From Methylobacterium sp. AMS5 (GTDB lineage: Bacteria > Pseudomonadota > Alphaproteobacteria > Rhizobiales > Beijerinckiaceae): a stretch of DNA of 64,000 nucleotides. The notes below the pieces were generated by a model that did no database searches, was not told where the DNA came from, and saw only the letters and a list, made by a program, of their open reading frames with translations. A program made the translations under genes and the position numbers. Below are positions 8,895 through 17,034 of the stretch, one piece after another. Where the stretch lies: positions 2,609,501-2,673,500 of the forward strand of contig NZ_CP006992.1 of assembly GCF_001542815.1 (NCBI RefSeq), read 5' to 3'. How positions within the stretch are numbered: the stretch's first letter is position 1; the number at the start of each line of letters is the position of its first letter.

Positions 8895-10583
8895 ATGACG
8901 GTCACGACACTCGACTCCCTGGCCGAGCGGCGCGGCGCCGACGTGCTGGTGGAGGTGCTGCGCAGCGAGGGGGTGCGGTACGTCTTCGGCAATCCCGGCA
9001 CGACCGAGCTGCCGCTGATCGATGCGCTGACGGACGCGCCCGACATCGCCTACGTGCTGGCGCTGCAGGAGGCGAGCGCGGTCGCCATGGCCGACGGCTA
9101 TGCCCAGGCTGCGCGTCGGCCCGGATTCCTCAACCTGCACACGGCGGGCGGCCTCGGCCACGGCATGGGCAACCTGCTCAACGCCCAGATCTCCGGCACG
9201 CCGCTGGTGGTGACGGCGGGCCAGCAGGATTCGCGGCACGTCATCACCGATCCGCTGCTGTTCGGCGACCTGACGACGATCGCCGCCCCGACCGTGAAAT
9301 GGGCGCGGGAGGTCACCCACGCCAACCAGCTCTCGATCCTTCTGCGCCGCGCCTTCAACGACTGCATGGCCGCCCCGTCCGGTCCGGTCTTCCTGTCCCT
9401 GCCGATGGACGTGATGGAGGCGATGACCGACGCGCCGCTCGGCGAGATCTCGACCATCGACCACCGCGCCGTGGCCGGTTCCCTCGACCGGCTCGCGGAC
9501 CGGCTGGCCGCGTTCGCTCCGGGGCGGCTGGCCCTGATCGCCGGCGACGAGGTCGATGCGAGCGATGCTTCGGAGCAGGCGGTGCGGCTCGCCGACATGC
9601 TGGCGGCGCCGGTCTATGGCGCCTCCTGGCCGGCCCACATCCCGTTCCCGACAGCCCACCCGCTCTGGATGGGCAACCTGCCGACCAAAGCGAGCGGCAT
9701 CGCCGAGATCCTCGGACAGTACGATGCCGTGTTCGCGCTCGGCGGCAAGTCCCTGATCACCGTGCTCTACACGGAAGGGTCGGCGGTGCCGCCCGGTACC
9801 GAGGTGTTTCAGCTCTCGGCCGATGCGCGCGATCTCGGACGCACCTACGCGACGCATCTGTCGACGGTCGGCAATGTCGGAGCCTCCCTCGACGTGCTGC
9901 TGCCGCTGCTGGAGGCGCGGGTGGCGCCGCGGGCGGAGGCCTATGCGCGTCGGCGCGAGGTGGCGGTGGCAGCCTACGACGCCCGGCGTGCCGCCCTGGC
10001 GGCCAAGGCGGAGGCGGCCTTCGCCGATCCGGTGATCCATCCCCTCGTCGCCGCCTGGGAGATCGCCCGCGCCGTCGGCTCCGACGTCGCCATCGTCGAT
10101 GAGGCGCCCGCGACCCTCGGGCATCTGCGCACGATCCTGCACAGCACGTGGACGCGGCAATATTCCTCGATCCGCGGCGGCGTGCTGGGCTGGGGCATGC
10201 CGGCTTCGGTCGGCTACTCCCTCGGGCTCGACCGGGCGCCGGTGGTCTGCATCGTCGGGGACGGTGCGGCGATGTACTCGCCCCAGGCGCTCTGGACCGC
10301 CGCGCACGAGGGGCTGCCGGTGACCTTCGTGGTGATCAACAACGCCGAGTACAACATCCTGAAGCAGTTCATGAAATCGCAGACGCACTACGCCTCGGTG
10401 CGTGCGAACCGCTTCATCGCCATGGACCTCACCGAGCCGCGCATCGACTTCCTGGCGCTCGCCACGTCGATGGGCGTGCCGTCGCTGCGGATCGAGCGGG
10501 CCGGGGACATCGCCGGGGCGGTCGAGGCGGGCATCCGTTCGGGTCGGCCGAACCTCGTCGAAGTGGTCGTCAGCGCGGCGTGA
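8895..10583 (+). CDS. Thiamine-diphosphate-dependent decarboxylase, benzoylformate decarboxylase-like
   Basis: A ThDP enzyme of the pyruvate decarboxylase/acetolactate synthase superfamily, closest in layout to benzoylformate decarboxylase (MdlC). The N-terminal PYR domain has FGNPGTTELP and LALQEASAVAMADGYAQ, including the cofactor-activating Glu, and NLHTAGG keeps the first active-site His. The C-terminal domain has GDGAAMYS followed by INNAEYN, the Mg-ThDP motif. The second catalytic His known from benzoylformate decarboxylase has no counterpart in the segment GGKSLITVLYTEG, so the substrate may differ. 562 residues is slightly longer than MdlC (~528). The stop overlaps the start of the next gene, indicating co-expression. 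Confidence 0.85.
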   Translation: MTVTTLDSLAERRGADVLVEVLRSEGVRYVFGNPGTTELPLIDALTDAPDIAYVLALQEASAVAMADGYAQAARRPGFLNLHTAGGLGHGMGNLLNAQISGTPLVVTAGQQDSRHVITDPLLFGDLTTIAAPTVKWAREVTHANQLSILLRRAFNDCMAAPSGPVFLSLPMDVMEAMTDAPLGEISTIDHRAVAGSLDRLADRLAAFAPGRLALIAGDEVDASDASEQAVRLADMLAAPVYGASWPAHIPFPTAHPLWMGNLPTKASGIAEILGQYDAVFALGGKSLITVLYTEGSAVPPGTEVFQLSADARDLGRTYATHLSTVGNVGASLDVLLPLLEARVAPRAEAYARRREVAVAAYDARRAALAAKAEAAFADPVIHPLVAAWEIARAVGSDVAIVDEAPATLGHLRTILHSTWTRQYSSIRGGVLGWGMPASVGYSLGLDRAPVVCIVGDGAAMYSPQALWTAAHEGLPVTFVVINNAEYNILKQFMKSQTHYASVRANRFIAMDLTEPRIDFLALATSMGVPSLRIERAGDIAGAVEAGIRSGRPNLVEVVVSAA

Positions 10584-11032
10584 CGGCCTCGGCACCCCGG
10601 CCGATGCCGCCGATCCTCGTCTTCGACACGGATTGCGTCCTCTGCGCCGGGATGCTGCGCTTCGTGCTGGCGCATGAGCGCGACCACAGCCTGCATTTCA
10701 TGGGCGCGTGGTCCGGCGAGGGGCTCGACCTCGCCGCCCGCCACGGCTTCACGGCCGCGGATCTCAACGGCACCTTCCTGCTGGTCGAGGATGGCCGGTC
10801 TCTGACGCGCTCGGATGCCGCGCTCGCCGTGGCGCGGCATCTCAAGGCGCCGTGGCGCTGGTTCCGGGTCCTCGCAATCGTTCCGAAGCCGTGGCGTGAC
10901 CGCCTCTACGGCCTCGTCGCGCGCACCCGCTACCGCGTGTTCGGCCGTCGCGAGGATTGCGCCCGGGTGCCGCCGGACCAGCGGCACCGCTTCCACGGCG
11001 TGCGGCCGGCGGACCCGCCGCGACCAGAGTAA
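10580..11032 (+). CDS. DCC-family (DUF393) thiol-disulfide oxidoreductase-like protein
   Basis: A small protein of the DCC family, named for the N-terminal DxxCxxC motif, seen here as FDTDCVLCAG. The family has a thioredoxin-like redox motif but no well-defined substrate. The GTG start at 10580 overlaps the preceding stop by 4 nt and gives 150 residues; an ATG at 10604 is an alternative that begins right before the motif. The C-terminal half (FRVLAIVPKPWRDRLYGLVA) matches the usual DCC layout. Translational coupling to the ThDP decarboxylase suggests a shared transcript. Confidence 0.85.
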   Translation: MTASAPRPMPPILVFDTDCVLCAGMLRFVLAHERDHSLHFMGAWSGEGLDLAARHGFTAADLNGTFLLVEDGRSLTRSDAALAVARHLKAPWRWFRVLAIVPKPWRDRLYGLVARTRYRVFGRREDCARVPPDQRHRFHGVRPADPPRPE

Positions 11033-11036
11033 GGAA

Positions 11037-11999
11037 TCAGGCCTTGCGCGCCACGGTGAACCGGGCCGCGTCATTGAGCACCTGCGCCCGCTCGCCCCAG
11101 GGGGCGAGCGCCTCCTCGCACAAAGCCACCAGCCGGTCGCACTCGGCCCGCGCGCCGTCGAGGCCGAGGCGGTCGACCAGCGTCGCCTTGCCGGCCTCCT
11201 TGTCCTTGCCGGTGGCCTTGCCCATCGCTTCCGGCGAGGCCTCGCGGTCCAGAATGTCGTCGGCGACCTGGAAGGCTTGGCCGAGCGCCTTGCCGTAGCG
11301 CAGCAGTGCCGCCCGCTCGTCCGCATTCGCGCCGCCGACGAGAGCGCCGGCCTCGACCGAGAAGGCCAGGATCGCGCCGGTCTTCATCGCCTGCATCCGC
11401 AGGGTGTCGTCAATATCCATGGTGGCCGGGCCGAAGCGCCCCTCGGCCGAGAGGTCGAGGAGCTGGCCGCCGACCATGCCGCCGAGCCCGGAGGCGCGGG
11501 CGAGGCCGAGCACGAGTTCGGCCCGGATCGCCGGATCGGGCTGCCAGCGCGGATCGGCGGTCACCTCGAAGGCCAGCGTCTGGAGCGCGTCGCCGACGAG
11601 GATCGCGGTGGCCTCGTCATAGGCCTTGTGGACGGTGGGCTTGCCGCGGCGCAGGTCGTCGTCGTCCATGGCCGGCAGGTCGTCGTGAACGAGGCTGTAG
11701 CAGTGGACGAGTTCGACGCCGGCGCCGGCCGCGAGCGCGGCATCCTCGGCCCCGCCGAGCATCCGCGCGGTCTCGATGGCGAGGAAAGGCCGCAGCCGCT
11801 TGCCGCCGCCGAGCACGGCGTGGCGCATCGCCTCCATCAGCCGGGGCGGGCGGGCGATCTCGCCGGCCTGCAGCGTCGGCCCGAGCAGATCGACGAGGAA
11901 GGTCTCGACGGTGTCGGCGACCTCAGCGAGCCTGTGGGTAAAGTCACCCGTATAGGCGTCCGCCTTGACCGAGGGGTGGGAAGCCTGCGTTGAGGTCAT
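11037..11999 (-). CDS. ispA: Polyprenyl (farnesyl/geranylgeranyl) diphosphate synthase
   Basis: Chain elongation of isopentenyl diphosphate onto allylic diphosphates, supplying precursors for ubiquinone, hopanoids and carotenoids. I chose the ATG at 11999 (MTSTQASHP), giving 320 residues; an earlier in-frame start would overlap mtgA. Diagnostic motifs are GGGKRLRPFL, the first Asp-rich motif VHDDLPAMDDDDLRRG with the two-residue insertion of the bacterial FPP synthase class, and the second Asp-rich motif VADDILD. Product length (C15 or C20) cannot be settled by eye. It diverges from mtgA with about 36 nt between starts. Confidence 0.92.
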   Translation of the reverse strand: MTSTQASHPSVKADAYTGDFTHRLAEVADTVETFLVDLLGPTLQAGEIARPPRLMEAMRHAVLGGGKRLRPFLAIETARMLGGAEDAALAAGAGVELVHCYSLVHDDLPAMDDDDLRRGKPTVHKAYDEATAILVGDALQTLAFEVTADPRWQPDPAIRAELVLGLARASGLGGMVGGQLLDLSAEGRFGPATMDIDDTLRMQAMKTGAILAFSVEAGALVGGANADERAALLRYGKALGQAFQVADDILDREASPEAMGKATGKDKEAGKATLVDRLGLDGARAECDRLVALCEEALAPWGERAQVLNDAARFTVARKA

Positions 12000-12035
12000 C
12001 GGAAGGGGCCTGGATCGGGGAGGGGCGGACGCGAC

Positions 12036-12821
12036 GTGGCGGTGCCGGAGGAGAGCGAGGCAGAACGGCACGGGCGCGACCTGCGGAGGATTCCTTCGTC
12101 GAAGCCCATCGCGAGGACCCCCGTGCCGCGGAATCCCGCCCCGAGGCGTCGAACCGGGCTGCGGCGCGCCGCCACCCTGATCACGCTCGCTCCCATTGCC
12201 ATTCTTGCCTTCACGCTCACGCTCGCGCTCGTCTATAGCGTGGCGACCCCGCCCTCAACCCTGATGCTGGGTCGTTGGTTGACGCTCCAGGGCGCGCAGC
12301 GGGACAGCGTCAAGCTGGAGGCGATCGCACCGGCCCTGGTCCAGGCGGTGATGGCCTCCGAGGACCAGCGCTTCTGCCTGCATAACGGCGTCGATTGGGG
12401 CGCCCTGCGCGACGTGGTGGACGACGAGGAGGGCCCGAGCCGCGGCGCCTCGACCATCACCATGCAGACGGTCAAGAACGTCTTCCTCTGGCCGGGCCGC
12501 TCCTACATCCGCAAGGGGCTCGAAATCCCGCTCGCTGTGATGGCCGACGCGGTCTGGGGCAAGCGCCGGACCATGGAGATCTATCTCAACGTCGCCGAGT
12601 GGGGCGAGGGCATCTTCGGGGCCGAGGCCGCCGCCCGCCACTGGTTCCGCAAGAGCGCACGCGACCTGACCCGGGGCGAGGCCGCCCTGCTTGCCGCCGT
12701 GCTGCCGAACCCGATCCTGCGCAGCGCCGGCAAGCCGACCCGCGGGGTGCGGGCGATCGCCGGGCGCATCCAGAGCCGGATGGGTCAGGTGGATGGGCTG
12801 ATGGGATGTTTGAAGCGGTAG
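12036..12821 (+). CDS. mtgA: Monofunctional biosynthetic peptidoglycan transglycosylase
   Basis: A GT51 glycosyltransferase that polymerises lipid II into glycan strands at the inner membrane. Residues 1-40 are basic and cytosolic, followed by one transmembrane helix (LITLAPIAILAFTLTLALVY) and the periplasmic GT51 domain. Catalytic motifs are visible in order: SEDQRF with the key Glu, GASTITMQTVKN, RKGLEIPLA and KRRTMEIYLNVAEWG with the second Glu. There is no transpeptidase domain, so it is monofunctional (261 residues). The start is GTG. It diverges from ispA over a very short intergenic region. Confidence 0.93.
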   Translation: MAVPEESEAERHGRDLRRIPSSKPIARTPVPRNPAPRRRTGLRRAATLITLAPIAILAFTLTLALVYSVATPPSTLMLGRWLTLQGAQRDSVKLEAIAPALVQAVMASEDQRFCLHNGVDWGALRDVVDDEEGPSRGASTITMQTVKNVFLWPGRSYIRKGLEIPLAVMADAVWGKRRTMEIYLNVAEWGEGIFGAEAAARHWFRKSARDLTRGEAALLAAVLPNPILRSAGKPTRGVRAIAGRIQSRMGQVDGLMGCLKR

Positions 12822-12860
12822 GCGGATGCTGCGCGGCCCGCCGCCAAGGGGGCTCGAAAG

Positions 12861-13196
12861 TCAGAGGAGCGAAAGGATCCGATCGACGTAAACAATGGGA
12901 TTTTCGCCGAGATCAAAGCAGACCGAGACGTGGCCGTTCGGTCGGTCGATGACGAGTTGATGAAAATGACCGTAGCCGACAATGACGTAGCGTGCGCCGC
13001 CGCAATCGACAATGCCGCGCTGCTTCGCCAATTTCAGCAGCACGGGATTGATGAACAGCTCCTCGTACTTGTCGGACTCGGGCGAGGACGCATTGGGCAA
13101 ATCCCCTCGTTGCCTCATCTGCACCGTCGCGTCGGCATAGATCGAGACGTAGCGGATTGAGGGACTGAGGCGAAATATTTGATCGAAGATGGTCAT
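12861..13196 (-). CDS. Hypothetical protein, 111 aa
   Basis: A 111-residue protein from the ATG at 13196 (MTIFDQIFRLSPSIRYVSIY). The alternation of short hydrophobic strands (RYVSIYAD, YVIVGYGHFHQLVI, HVSVCFDLG) suggests a compact alpha/beta domain, perhaps roadblock-like; this is a guess from the pattern only. The wider open frame extends through the opposite-strand GyrI-like gene and is not credible upstream of this ATG. Base composition is lower in GC than the surroundings. Its start is only 9 nt from the start of the divergent GyrI-like gene. Confidence 0.65.
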   Translation of the reverse strand: MTIFDQIFRLSPSIRYVSIYADATVQMRQRGDLPNASSPESDKYEELFINPVLLKLAKQRGIVDCGGARYVIVGYGHFHQLVIDRPNGHVSVCFDLGENPIVYVDRILSLL

Positions 13197-13205
13197 CGGT
13201 TGCTC

Positions 13206-13811
13206 ATGAGCAAATTTGATCTGAAAGTGCGCTACAAGGAACTGTATCGCGCATCGACGAGCGCTTTCTCGGAAGTCTCGGTGCCGCCGTTGAGCTTCGT
13301 CAAGGTCGATGGCGAGGGAGATCCCAACACCGCAAGCGCCTACCGGACGGCCGTCACGTCGCTCTACGGCGTGAGCTACGCCATGAAGTTCGCCGCCAAG
13401 GCGCTCGGATGCGATTACGTGGTGCCGCCGTTGGAAGCCCTCTGGTGGTCGGACGATCCTTCCAGCTTCGTCCGGCGTGAGAAGGACCGGTGGTGTTGGA
13501 CCGTCATGATCGCGGCACCGGACTTCGTCACGCATGCGATGTTCGAGAGCGCGGTGATGCGGACAGAGCGCAAGCGCGGCACATCGCCGGGCTCCTTGCG
13601 ATTCGAGCCCTACCTGGAAGGCCGCGCGCTCCAGATCCTGCACATCGGGCGATACGACGACGAAGGTCCGACGCTGAAGCACCTGCACGACGAGGTCATG
13701 CCGAGCCGGGGCGTGACCTTCAACGGCCCGCATCACGAGATCTATCTCAGCGATCCCCGCAAGACGGAGCCCGCCAAACTAAAGACGATCCTGCGCCAGC
13801 CCATCCGGTAG
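13206..13811 (+). CDS. GyrI-like small-molecule-binding domain protein
   Basis: A stand-alone GyrI-like/SOUL-type ligand-binding protein of 201 residues. Family hallmarks are DLKVRYKELYRAS at the N-terminus, FVKVDGEGDPNTA, AVTSLYGVSYAMKF, PLEALWW, QILHIGRYDDEGPT and HHEIYLSDPRKTEPAKLKTI. The ATG at 13206 places the domain start as in relatives; an ATG at 13179 would overlap the divergent gene. Members bind small hydrophobic molecules and some have hydrolase activity; the ligand here is unknown. No DNA-binding domain is attached. Confidence 0.88.
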   Translation: MSKFDLKVRYKELYRASTSAFSEVSVPPLSFVKVDGEGDPNTASAYRTAVTSLYGVSYAMKFAAKALGCDYVVPPLEALWWSDDPSSFVRREKDRWCWTVMIAAPDFVTHAMFESAVMRTERKRGTSPGSLRFEPYLEGRALQILHIGRYDDEGPTLKHLHDEVMPSRGVTFNGPHHEIYLSDPRKTEPAKLKTILRQPIR

Positions 13812-13847
13812 AAGCCTCGGAGCCGACGCACGTCGTCGGATTTCGCC

Positions 13848-15251
13848 TCAATCCTTCTCTTCCTCGCACAGCCGCGTCACCGCCCGCTCGTAGCCCTTCG
13901 TGTCGAACTTCCTGAGCGAGTTCTCGCTCTGGTAGCGCACACTCCCGAAAATCTTCCGGGTCTGCCACGGGCGGTCGTGCAGCCCGAAGATCCAGGCGAC
14001 GTTGGTGAAGGAGTTCGCGTCGCGCCCGTCGAGGAAGTAGCGGTTGTTGAGTCGCAGCGTCCGGGCGAACGCCTCCTCCGGCGAGGGCGACCATTCGAGG
14101 ATCTTCTTGCCCCAGTACATGCGGAGCTGGTTGTGCATGTAACCGGTCTCGCGCATCTCGCGCATGGCGACGTTCCAGTAATGGTCGTGGGTCATCCCCT
14201 CCGCCAGATCCTCATCGGAATAGAGTTTCGGGCGCTCGTCGCCGGCATGCTCGGCCAGCGTCTTGCGGGCCCAGTCGGGCACGGCGCGGGCGTAGTCGTC
14301 GTAGCCCTGCGTGTGGAAGACGTGGTTCATCGCCAGTTCGCGCCGGACGATCAGCTCCTCGAGATAGGCCGAGCGGTCGTCGGGGTCGCCGTCCTTGGCG
14401 GCGCGGATCGCCAGTGCGATCTCGACCGGCGAGATGTGCCCGAAATGCAGGTAGGGGCTCATGTGGGAGGCCGCCCCCGCCTCCGGTTTGTTGCGGCCGG
14501 CGCCGTAGCCGGCGAACGCGTCCTTTACGAAGCGCTTGAGATGCCCGGCGGCCTCGGTGTAGCCGCCGCGGAAGCGCTTCACCGGGCCGACCGTGGTGTC
14601 GAGGGTCAGCTTCGCGAGAAGTTTTTTCGAATCCGAGACGTCGAGCCCAGCCTTCAGCTTCAGCCGCTCGATCAGCCCTTCGGACGGGTGATCGACCGTG
14701 CGCGGTCTCACGGGTTCGAGATAATCGTCCCAGAGCTTCCGGAGCTTCGGGCGCAGGGTGCGCGCGGCGTATTCGTGCTTGGTCGAGGCGGTCTCGACCG
14801 GCACCACTACATCGCCCTCGACTTGGACGATCCGGCATTGCGCCGCGCGTCCGATTTCATCGTACCAACGTTTCTGGATCGCGAGGTAGCCGCGGTCGAG
14901 CACCAGCAGCGCGGCTTTGTCCGAGAGGTCGACGGCGACCTCCGCGGGCGTCGCCCGGCGCACGAGAAAGGCGATGCCGCGCTTTTCCAGGGCGGCGGCC
15001 GCGTCGGCGAGCCCCTGCAGCAGGAAGGCGTAGTGCCGGGCATTGGCCTCGGGGAAGCCGTTGGCACCGTCGAGCAGGCCGAAGCAGACGAGGAGCGGGA
15101 GTTCGAGGCGGTTGGCCTCCTCGATCGCGAGTTCCAACGCCGGATTGAACGGGACGCGCATGGCCTGCTGCATCAGGTACAGGACGTAATCGGCGCCCTC
15201 GGATGGCTTCACGTCGTTCAGCACCCGGATGCGGGCCGGTTGGATCGCCAT
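13848..15251 (-). CDS. Class II deoxyribodipyrimidine (CPD) photolyase
   Basis: A light-driven, FAD-dependent repair enzyme for cyclobutane pyrimidine dimers. From the ATG at 15251 it has 467 residues; the frame is open further upstream but that extension is Arg/Pro-rich and unlike the family. The order of motifs fits class II rather than class I: LVCFGLLDGANGFPEANARH in the N-terminal antenna domain, then ELIVRRELAMNHVFH, MYWGKKILEWSPSPEEAF, and the FAD-site segment LDGRDANSFTNVAWIFGLHD followed by RPWQTRKIFGSVRYQ. It is a single gene convergent with the GyrI-like gene. A surface-exposed lifestyle would fit but is inference. Confidence 0.93.
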   Translation of the reverse strand: MAIQPARIRVLNDVKPSEGADYVLYLMQQAMRVPFNPALELAIEEANRLELPLLVCFGLLDGANGFPEANARHYAFLLQGLADAAAALEKRGIAFLVRRATPAEVAVDLSDKAALLVLDRGYLAIQKRWYDEIGRAAQCRIVQVEGDVVVPVETASTKHEYAARTLRPKLRKLWDDYLEPVRPRTVDHPSEGLIERLKLKAGLDVSDSKKLLAKLTLDTTVGPVKRFRGGYTEAAGHLKRFVKDAFAGYGAGRNKPEAGAASHMSPYLHFGHISPVEIALAIRAAKDGDPDDRSAYLEELIVRRELAMNHVFHTQGYDDYARAVPDWARKTLAEHAGDERPKLYSDEDLAEGMTHDHYWNVAMREMRETGYMHNQLRMYWGKKILEWSPSPEEAFARTLRLNNRYFLDGRDANSFTNVAWIFGLHDRPWQTRKIFGSVRYQSENSLRKFDTKGYERAVTRLCEEEKD

Positions 15252-15622
15252 CGCTCGAAAATGCCCCGTCTCGGCTGCTTCGGTTCGGTCCGTCTCCGCC
15301 GAGGCGGCCGGTCGCGGCGATTCGGGCCTCGCCTTCCGTTTCGCGGGTCCGACGTCCCGTCGGGGCGGGGAATGCATCAGCGTCAAAAACGTTGCATCGG
15401 GCGCGGCCCGACGTGCCCTTCGTCGCTGGCTGCGGATCAGAAATCGCCAACCCGTTCAGGGATCTGTCGTGTACGAAAACAATGGGCGCGACTCAATCTA
15501 CTGCATAGATGGCCGCGATCCATTGCGTCCCGGGCTCGAACCCGTCTGCGGCATTTGAGTGACAGACATCGACCGACGTGTGCCTCCACACGCGCAAACG
15601 TGATCATTGCCGACCAAGCGAC

Positions 15623-15651
15623 TTGCAAAATCCAGGGCGAAGATCATTTTG
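15623..15651 (+). promoter_or_regulatory. Possible promoter of the alpha-r8-like sRNA
   Basis: TTGCAA at 15623-15628 followed after 16-17 nt by TCATTT/ATTTTG around 15644-15651 would place transcription start near 15658, at the base of the first sRNA hairpin. The match to the -10 consensus is weak. The local sequence is AT-richer than the flanks, which supports a promoter here. Confidence 0.35.
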
Positions 15652-15657
15652 TGCATT

Positions 15658-15747
15658 GCGGGAACGCAGACGGCGTCTGCCTCCCGCTGCCCTCCTTGGG
15701 CGTTTCCTCCCTAGACTTCGGGCCGCCCTCACGGGCGGCTTTTTTTT
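15658..15747 (+). ncRNA. Alpha-r8 / MmgR-like trans-acting small RNA (suhB RNA family)
   Basis: About 90 nt with three hairpins. Hairpin 1: GCGGGA (15658) and GCAGAC pair perfectly with GTCTGC and TCCCGC (to 15687). Hairpin 2: GCCC-TCCTT-GGGC (15689-15701). Then the unpaired decamer TTTCCTCCCT at 15703-15712, and a terminator GCCGCCC-TCAC-GGGCGGC followed by eight T. In Sinorhizobium the alpha-r8 sRNA MmgR, which limits polyhydroxybutyrate accumulation, carries the decamer UUUCCUCCCU unpaired before its terminator (from memory). No ORF covers the element. Ends are approximate. Confidence 0.75.
15722..15747 (+). terminator. Intrinsic terminator of the sRNA
   Basis: A perfect 7-bp stem GCCGCCC/GGGCGGC with a 4-nt loop, followed by eight consecutive T on the plus strand. 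On the minus strand it is not followed by T, so it acts on the sRNA transcript rather than on the TRAP gene reading away to its right. Confidence 0.9.
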
Positions 15748-15766
15748 GTCTTAAGTTCAGGTCCGA

Positions 15767-16900
15767 TCATCCGCGGGCGCGGGCACGGATCATGAAGTTG
15801 TCGTAGGTGTACTCGGCCACTTGGAACCAGAGGTATTCCTCGTTCCGGAAGGACTTCATTGCGTCGTAGATCCGCTTGAAGTCCGGGTTCTTGGCCGAGA
15901 GGTCGGCGTAGACCTCGTTCGACGCCTTCAAGGCTGCCTCCATCACATCCTGCGGGAAGGGGCGGAGCTGCGCGCCGCCCGAGACGAGCCGGCGCAGGGC
16001 CTGCGGGTTGCGCGCGTCGTAGCGAGCCTGGACGTCGGCATTCACCTGCGCGGCCGCCGCCTGCAGGATGGCGCGGTAGGATTTGGGCAGGCCCTTCCAG
16101 GCGTCGGCGTTGATCCAGAAGTGCAGGAGGGCGCCACCCTCCCAGAAGCCGGGATAGTGGTAGATCGGCGCGATCCTCTGGAGACCGAGCTTCTCGTCGT
16201 CGTGCGGGCCGATCCATTCGGCCGCATCGAGCGCCTTGCTCTCCAGCGCGGCGTAGATCTCCGGCCCCGGCGTCGCCTGCACGGCCGCCCCGAGCTTGGC
16301 CAGCACCGTGGCGCCGAGCCCGCCGATGCGCAGCTTGAGCCCCTGGAGGTCGCCGACCGTCTTGATCTCCTTGCGGAACCAGCCGCCCATCTGCGCCCCG
16401 GTATTGCCGCCGGGCAGCGCCACCAATCCGTTCTTGGCGAAGATCTCGGCGAACAGCTCCGCCGCGCCGCCCTGGAGCCACCACGCGTTCTGGCCGCGGG
16501 CATTGAGCCCGAACGGCATCGCGGTGGCGAGGGCAAAGGCGGCGTTCTTCGCCATGCCGAAGCTGGCCGGGGCGTGGCCCATCTCGGTCTTGCCGCTTCC
16601 GACCGCGTCGAGCAGCCCCTCGGCGGGGACCGACTCGCCCGCGGCCGAGACCTGGATCTGGAAGCGCCCGTCGGTCGCCTCGGCCACTGCTTTGGCGAGG
16701 CTCTCGCAGGCACCGAACAGGATGTCGAGGTTGCGCGCATAGCCCGAGGTGAGGCGCCAGCGCAGCTCCGGCGTCGGCTGCTGAGCCTGGGCCGGGCTCG
16801 CCAGCGATCCGGCGGCGCTCAATCCGGCGCCGAGGCCGGCGGTCAACAGGGCGCGGCGCTGGACGGACTTTGGCACGGACTTCGGCAGGGGCTTTTCCAT
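15767..16900 (-). CDS. TRAP transporter solute-binding protein (DctP family), orphan
   Basis: Periplasmic substrate receptor of a TRAP transporter, 377 residues. The N-terminus has a twin-arginine motif and hydrophobic core (QRRALLTAGLGAGLSAAG, then SPAQA), as in TakP-type receptors exported by Tat. The binding domain includes the ligand-contact region GGWFRKEIKTVGDLQGLKLR, whose Arg usually binds the substrate carboxylate, and a later GFWEGGALLHFWIN segment. The TakP-like sequence suggests a 2-oxo acid or other organic acid ligand. No dctQ or dctM membrane gene is adjacent, so its partners lie elsewhere. Confidence 0.9.
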   Translation of the reverse strand: MEKPLPKSVPKSVQRRALLTAGLGAGLSAAGSLASPAQAQQPTPELRWRLTSGYARNLDILFGACESLAKAVAEATDGRFQIQVSAAGESVPAEGLLDAVGSGKTEMGHAPASFGMAKNAAFALATAMPFGLNARGQNAWWLQGGAAELFAEIFAKNGLVALPGGNTGAQMGGWFRKEIKTVGDLQGLKLRIGGLGATVLAKLGAAVQATPGPEIYAALESKALDAAEWIGPHDDEKLGLQRIAPIYHYPGFWEGGALLHFWINADAWKGLPKSYRAILQAAAAQVNADVQARYDARNPQALRRLVSGGAQLRPFPQDVMEAALKASNEVYADLSAKNPDFKRIYDAMKSFRNEEYLWFQVAEYTYDNFMIRARARG

Positions 16901-17034
16901 GGATCTCCCGGCTCGTCCCGATCGCTCGACCGCCCTTCCGCGGGCCGACCGTTGCCATACACGTGAAGCCGGCCATCCGGAAACCGGGGCAGGCCCCGTC
17001 GCATCGCGCGGCGCGGCGTGATAGCAGGCTCGGC

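Noticed and set aside
15525-15550. tRNA-like T-loop (GGGTTCGAGCCC on the minus strand)
   Set aside because: The T-stem does not pair in the standard 5-bp register and no anticodon or D arm or acceptor stem can be drawn around it.
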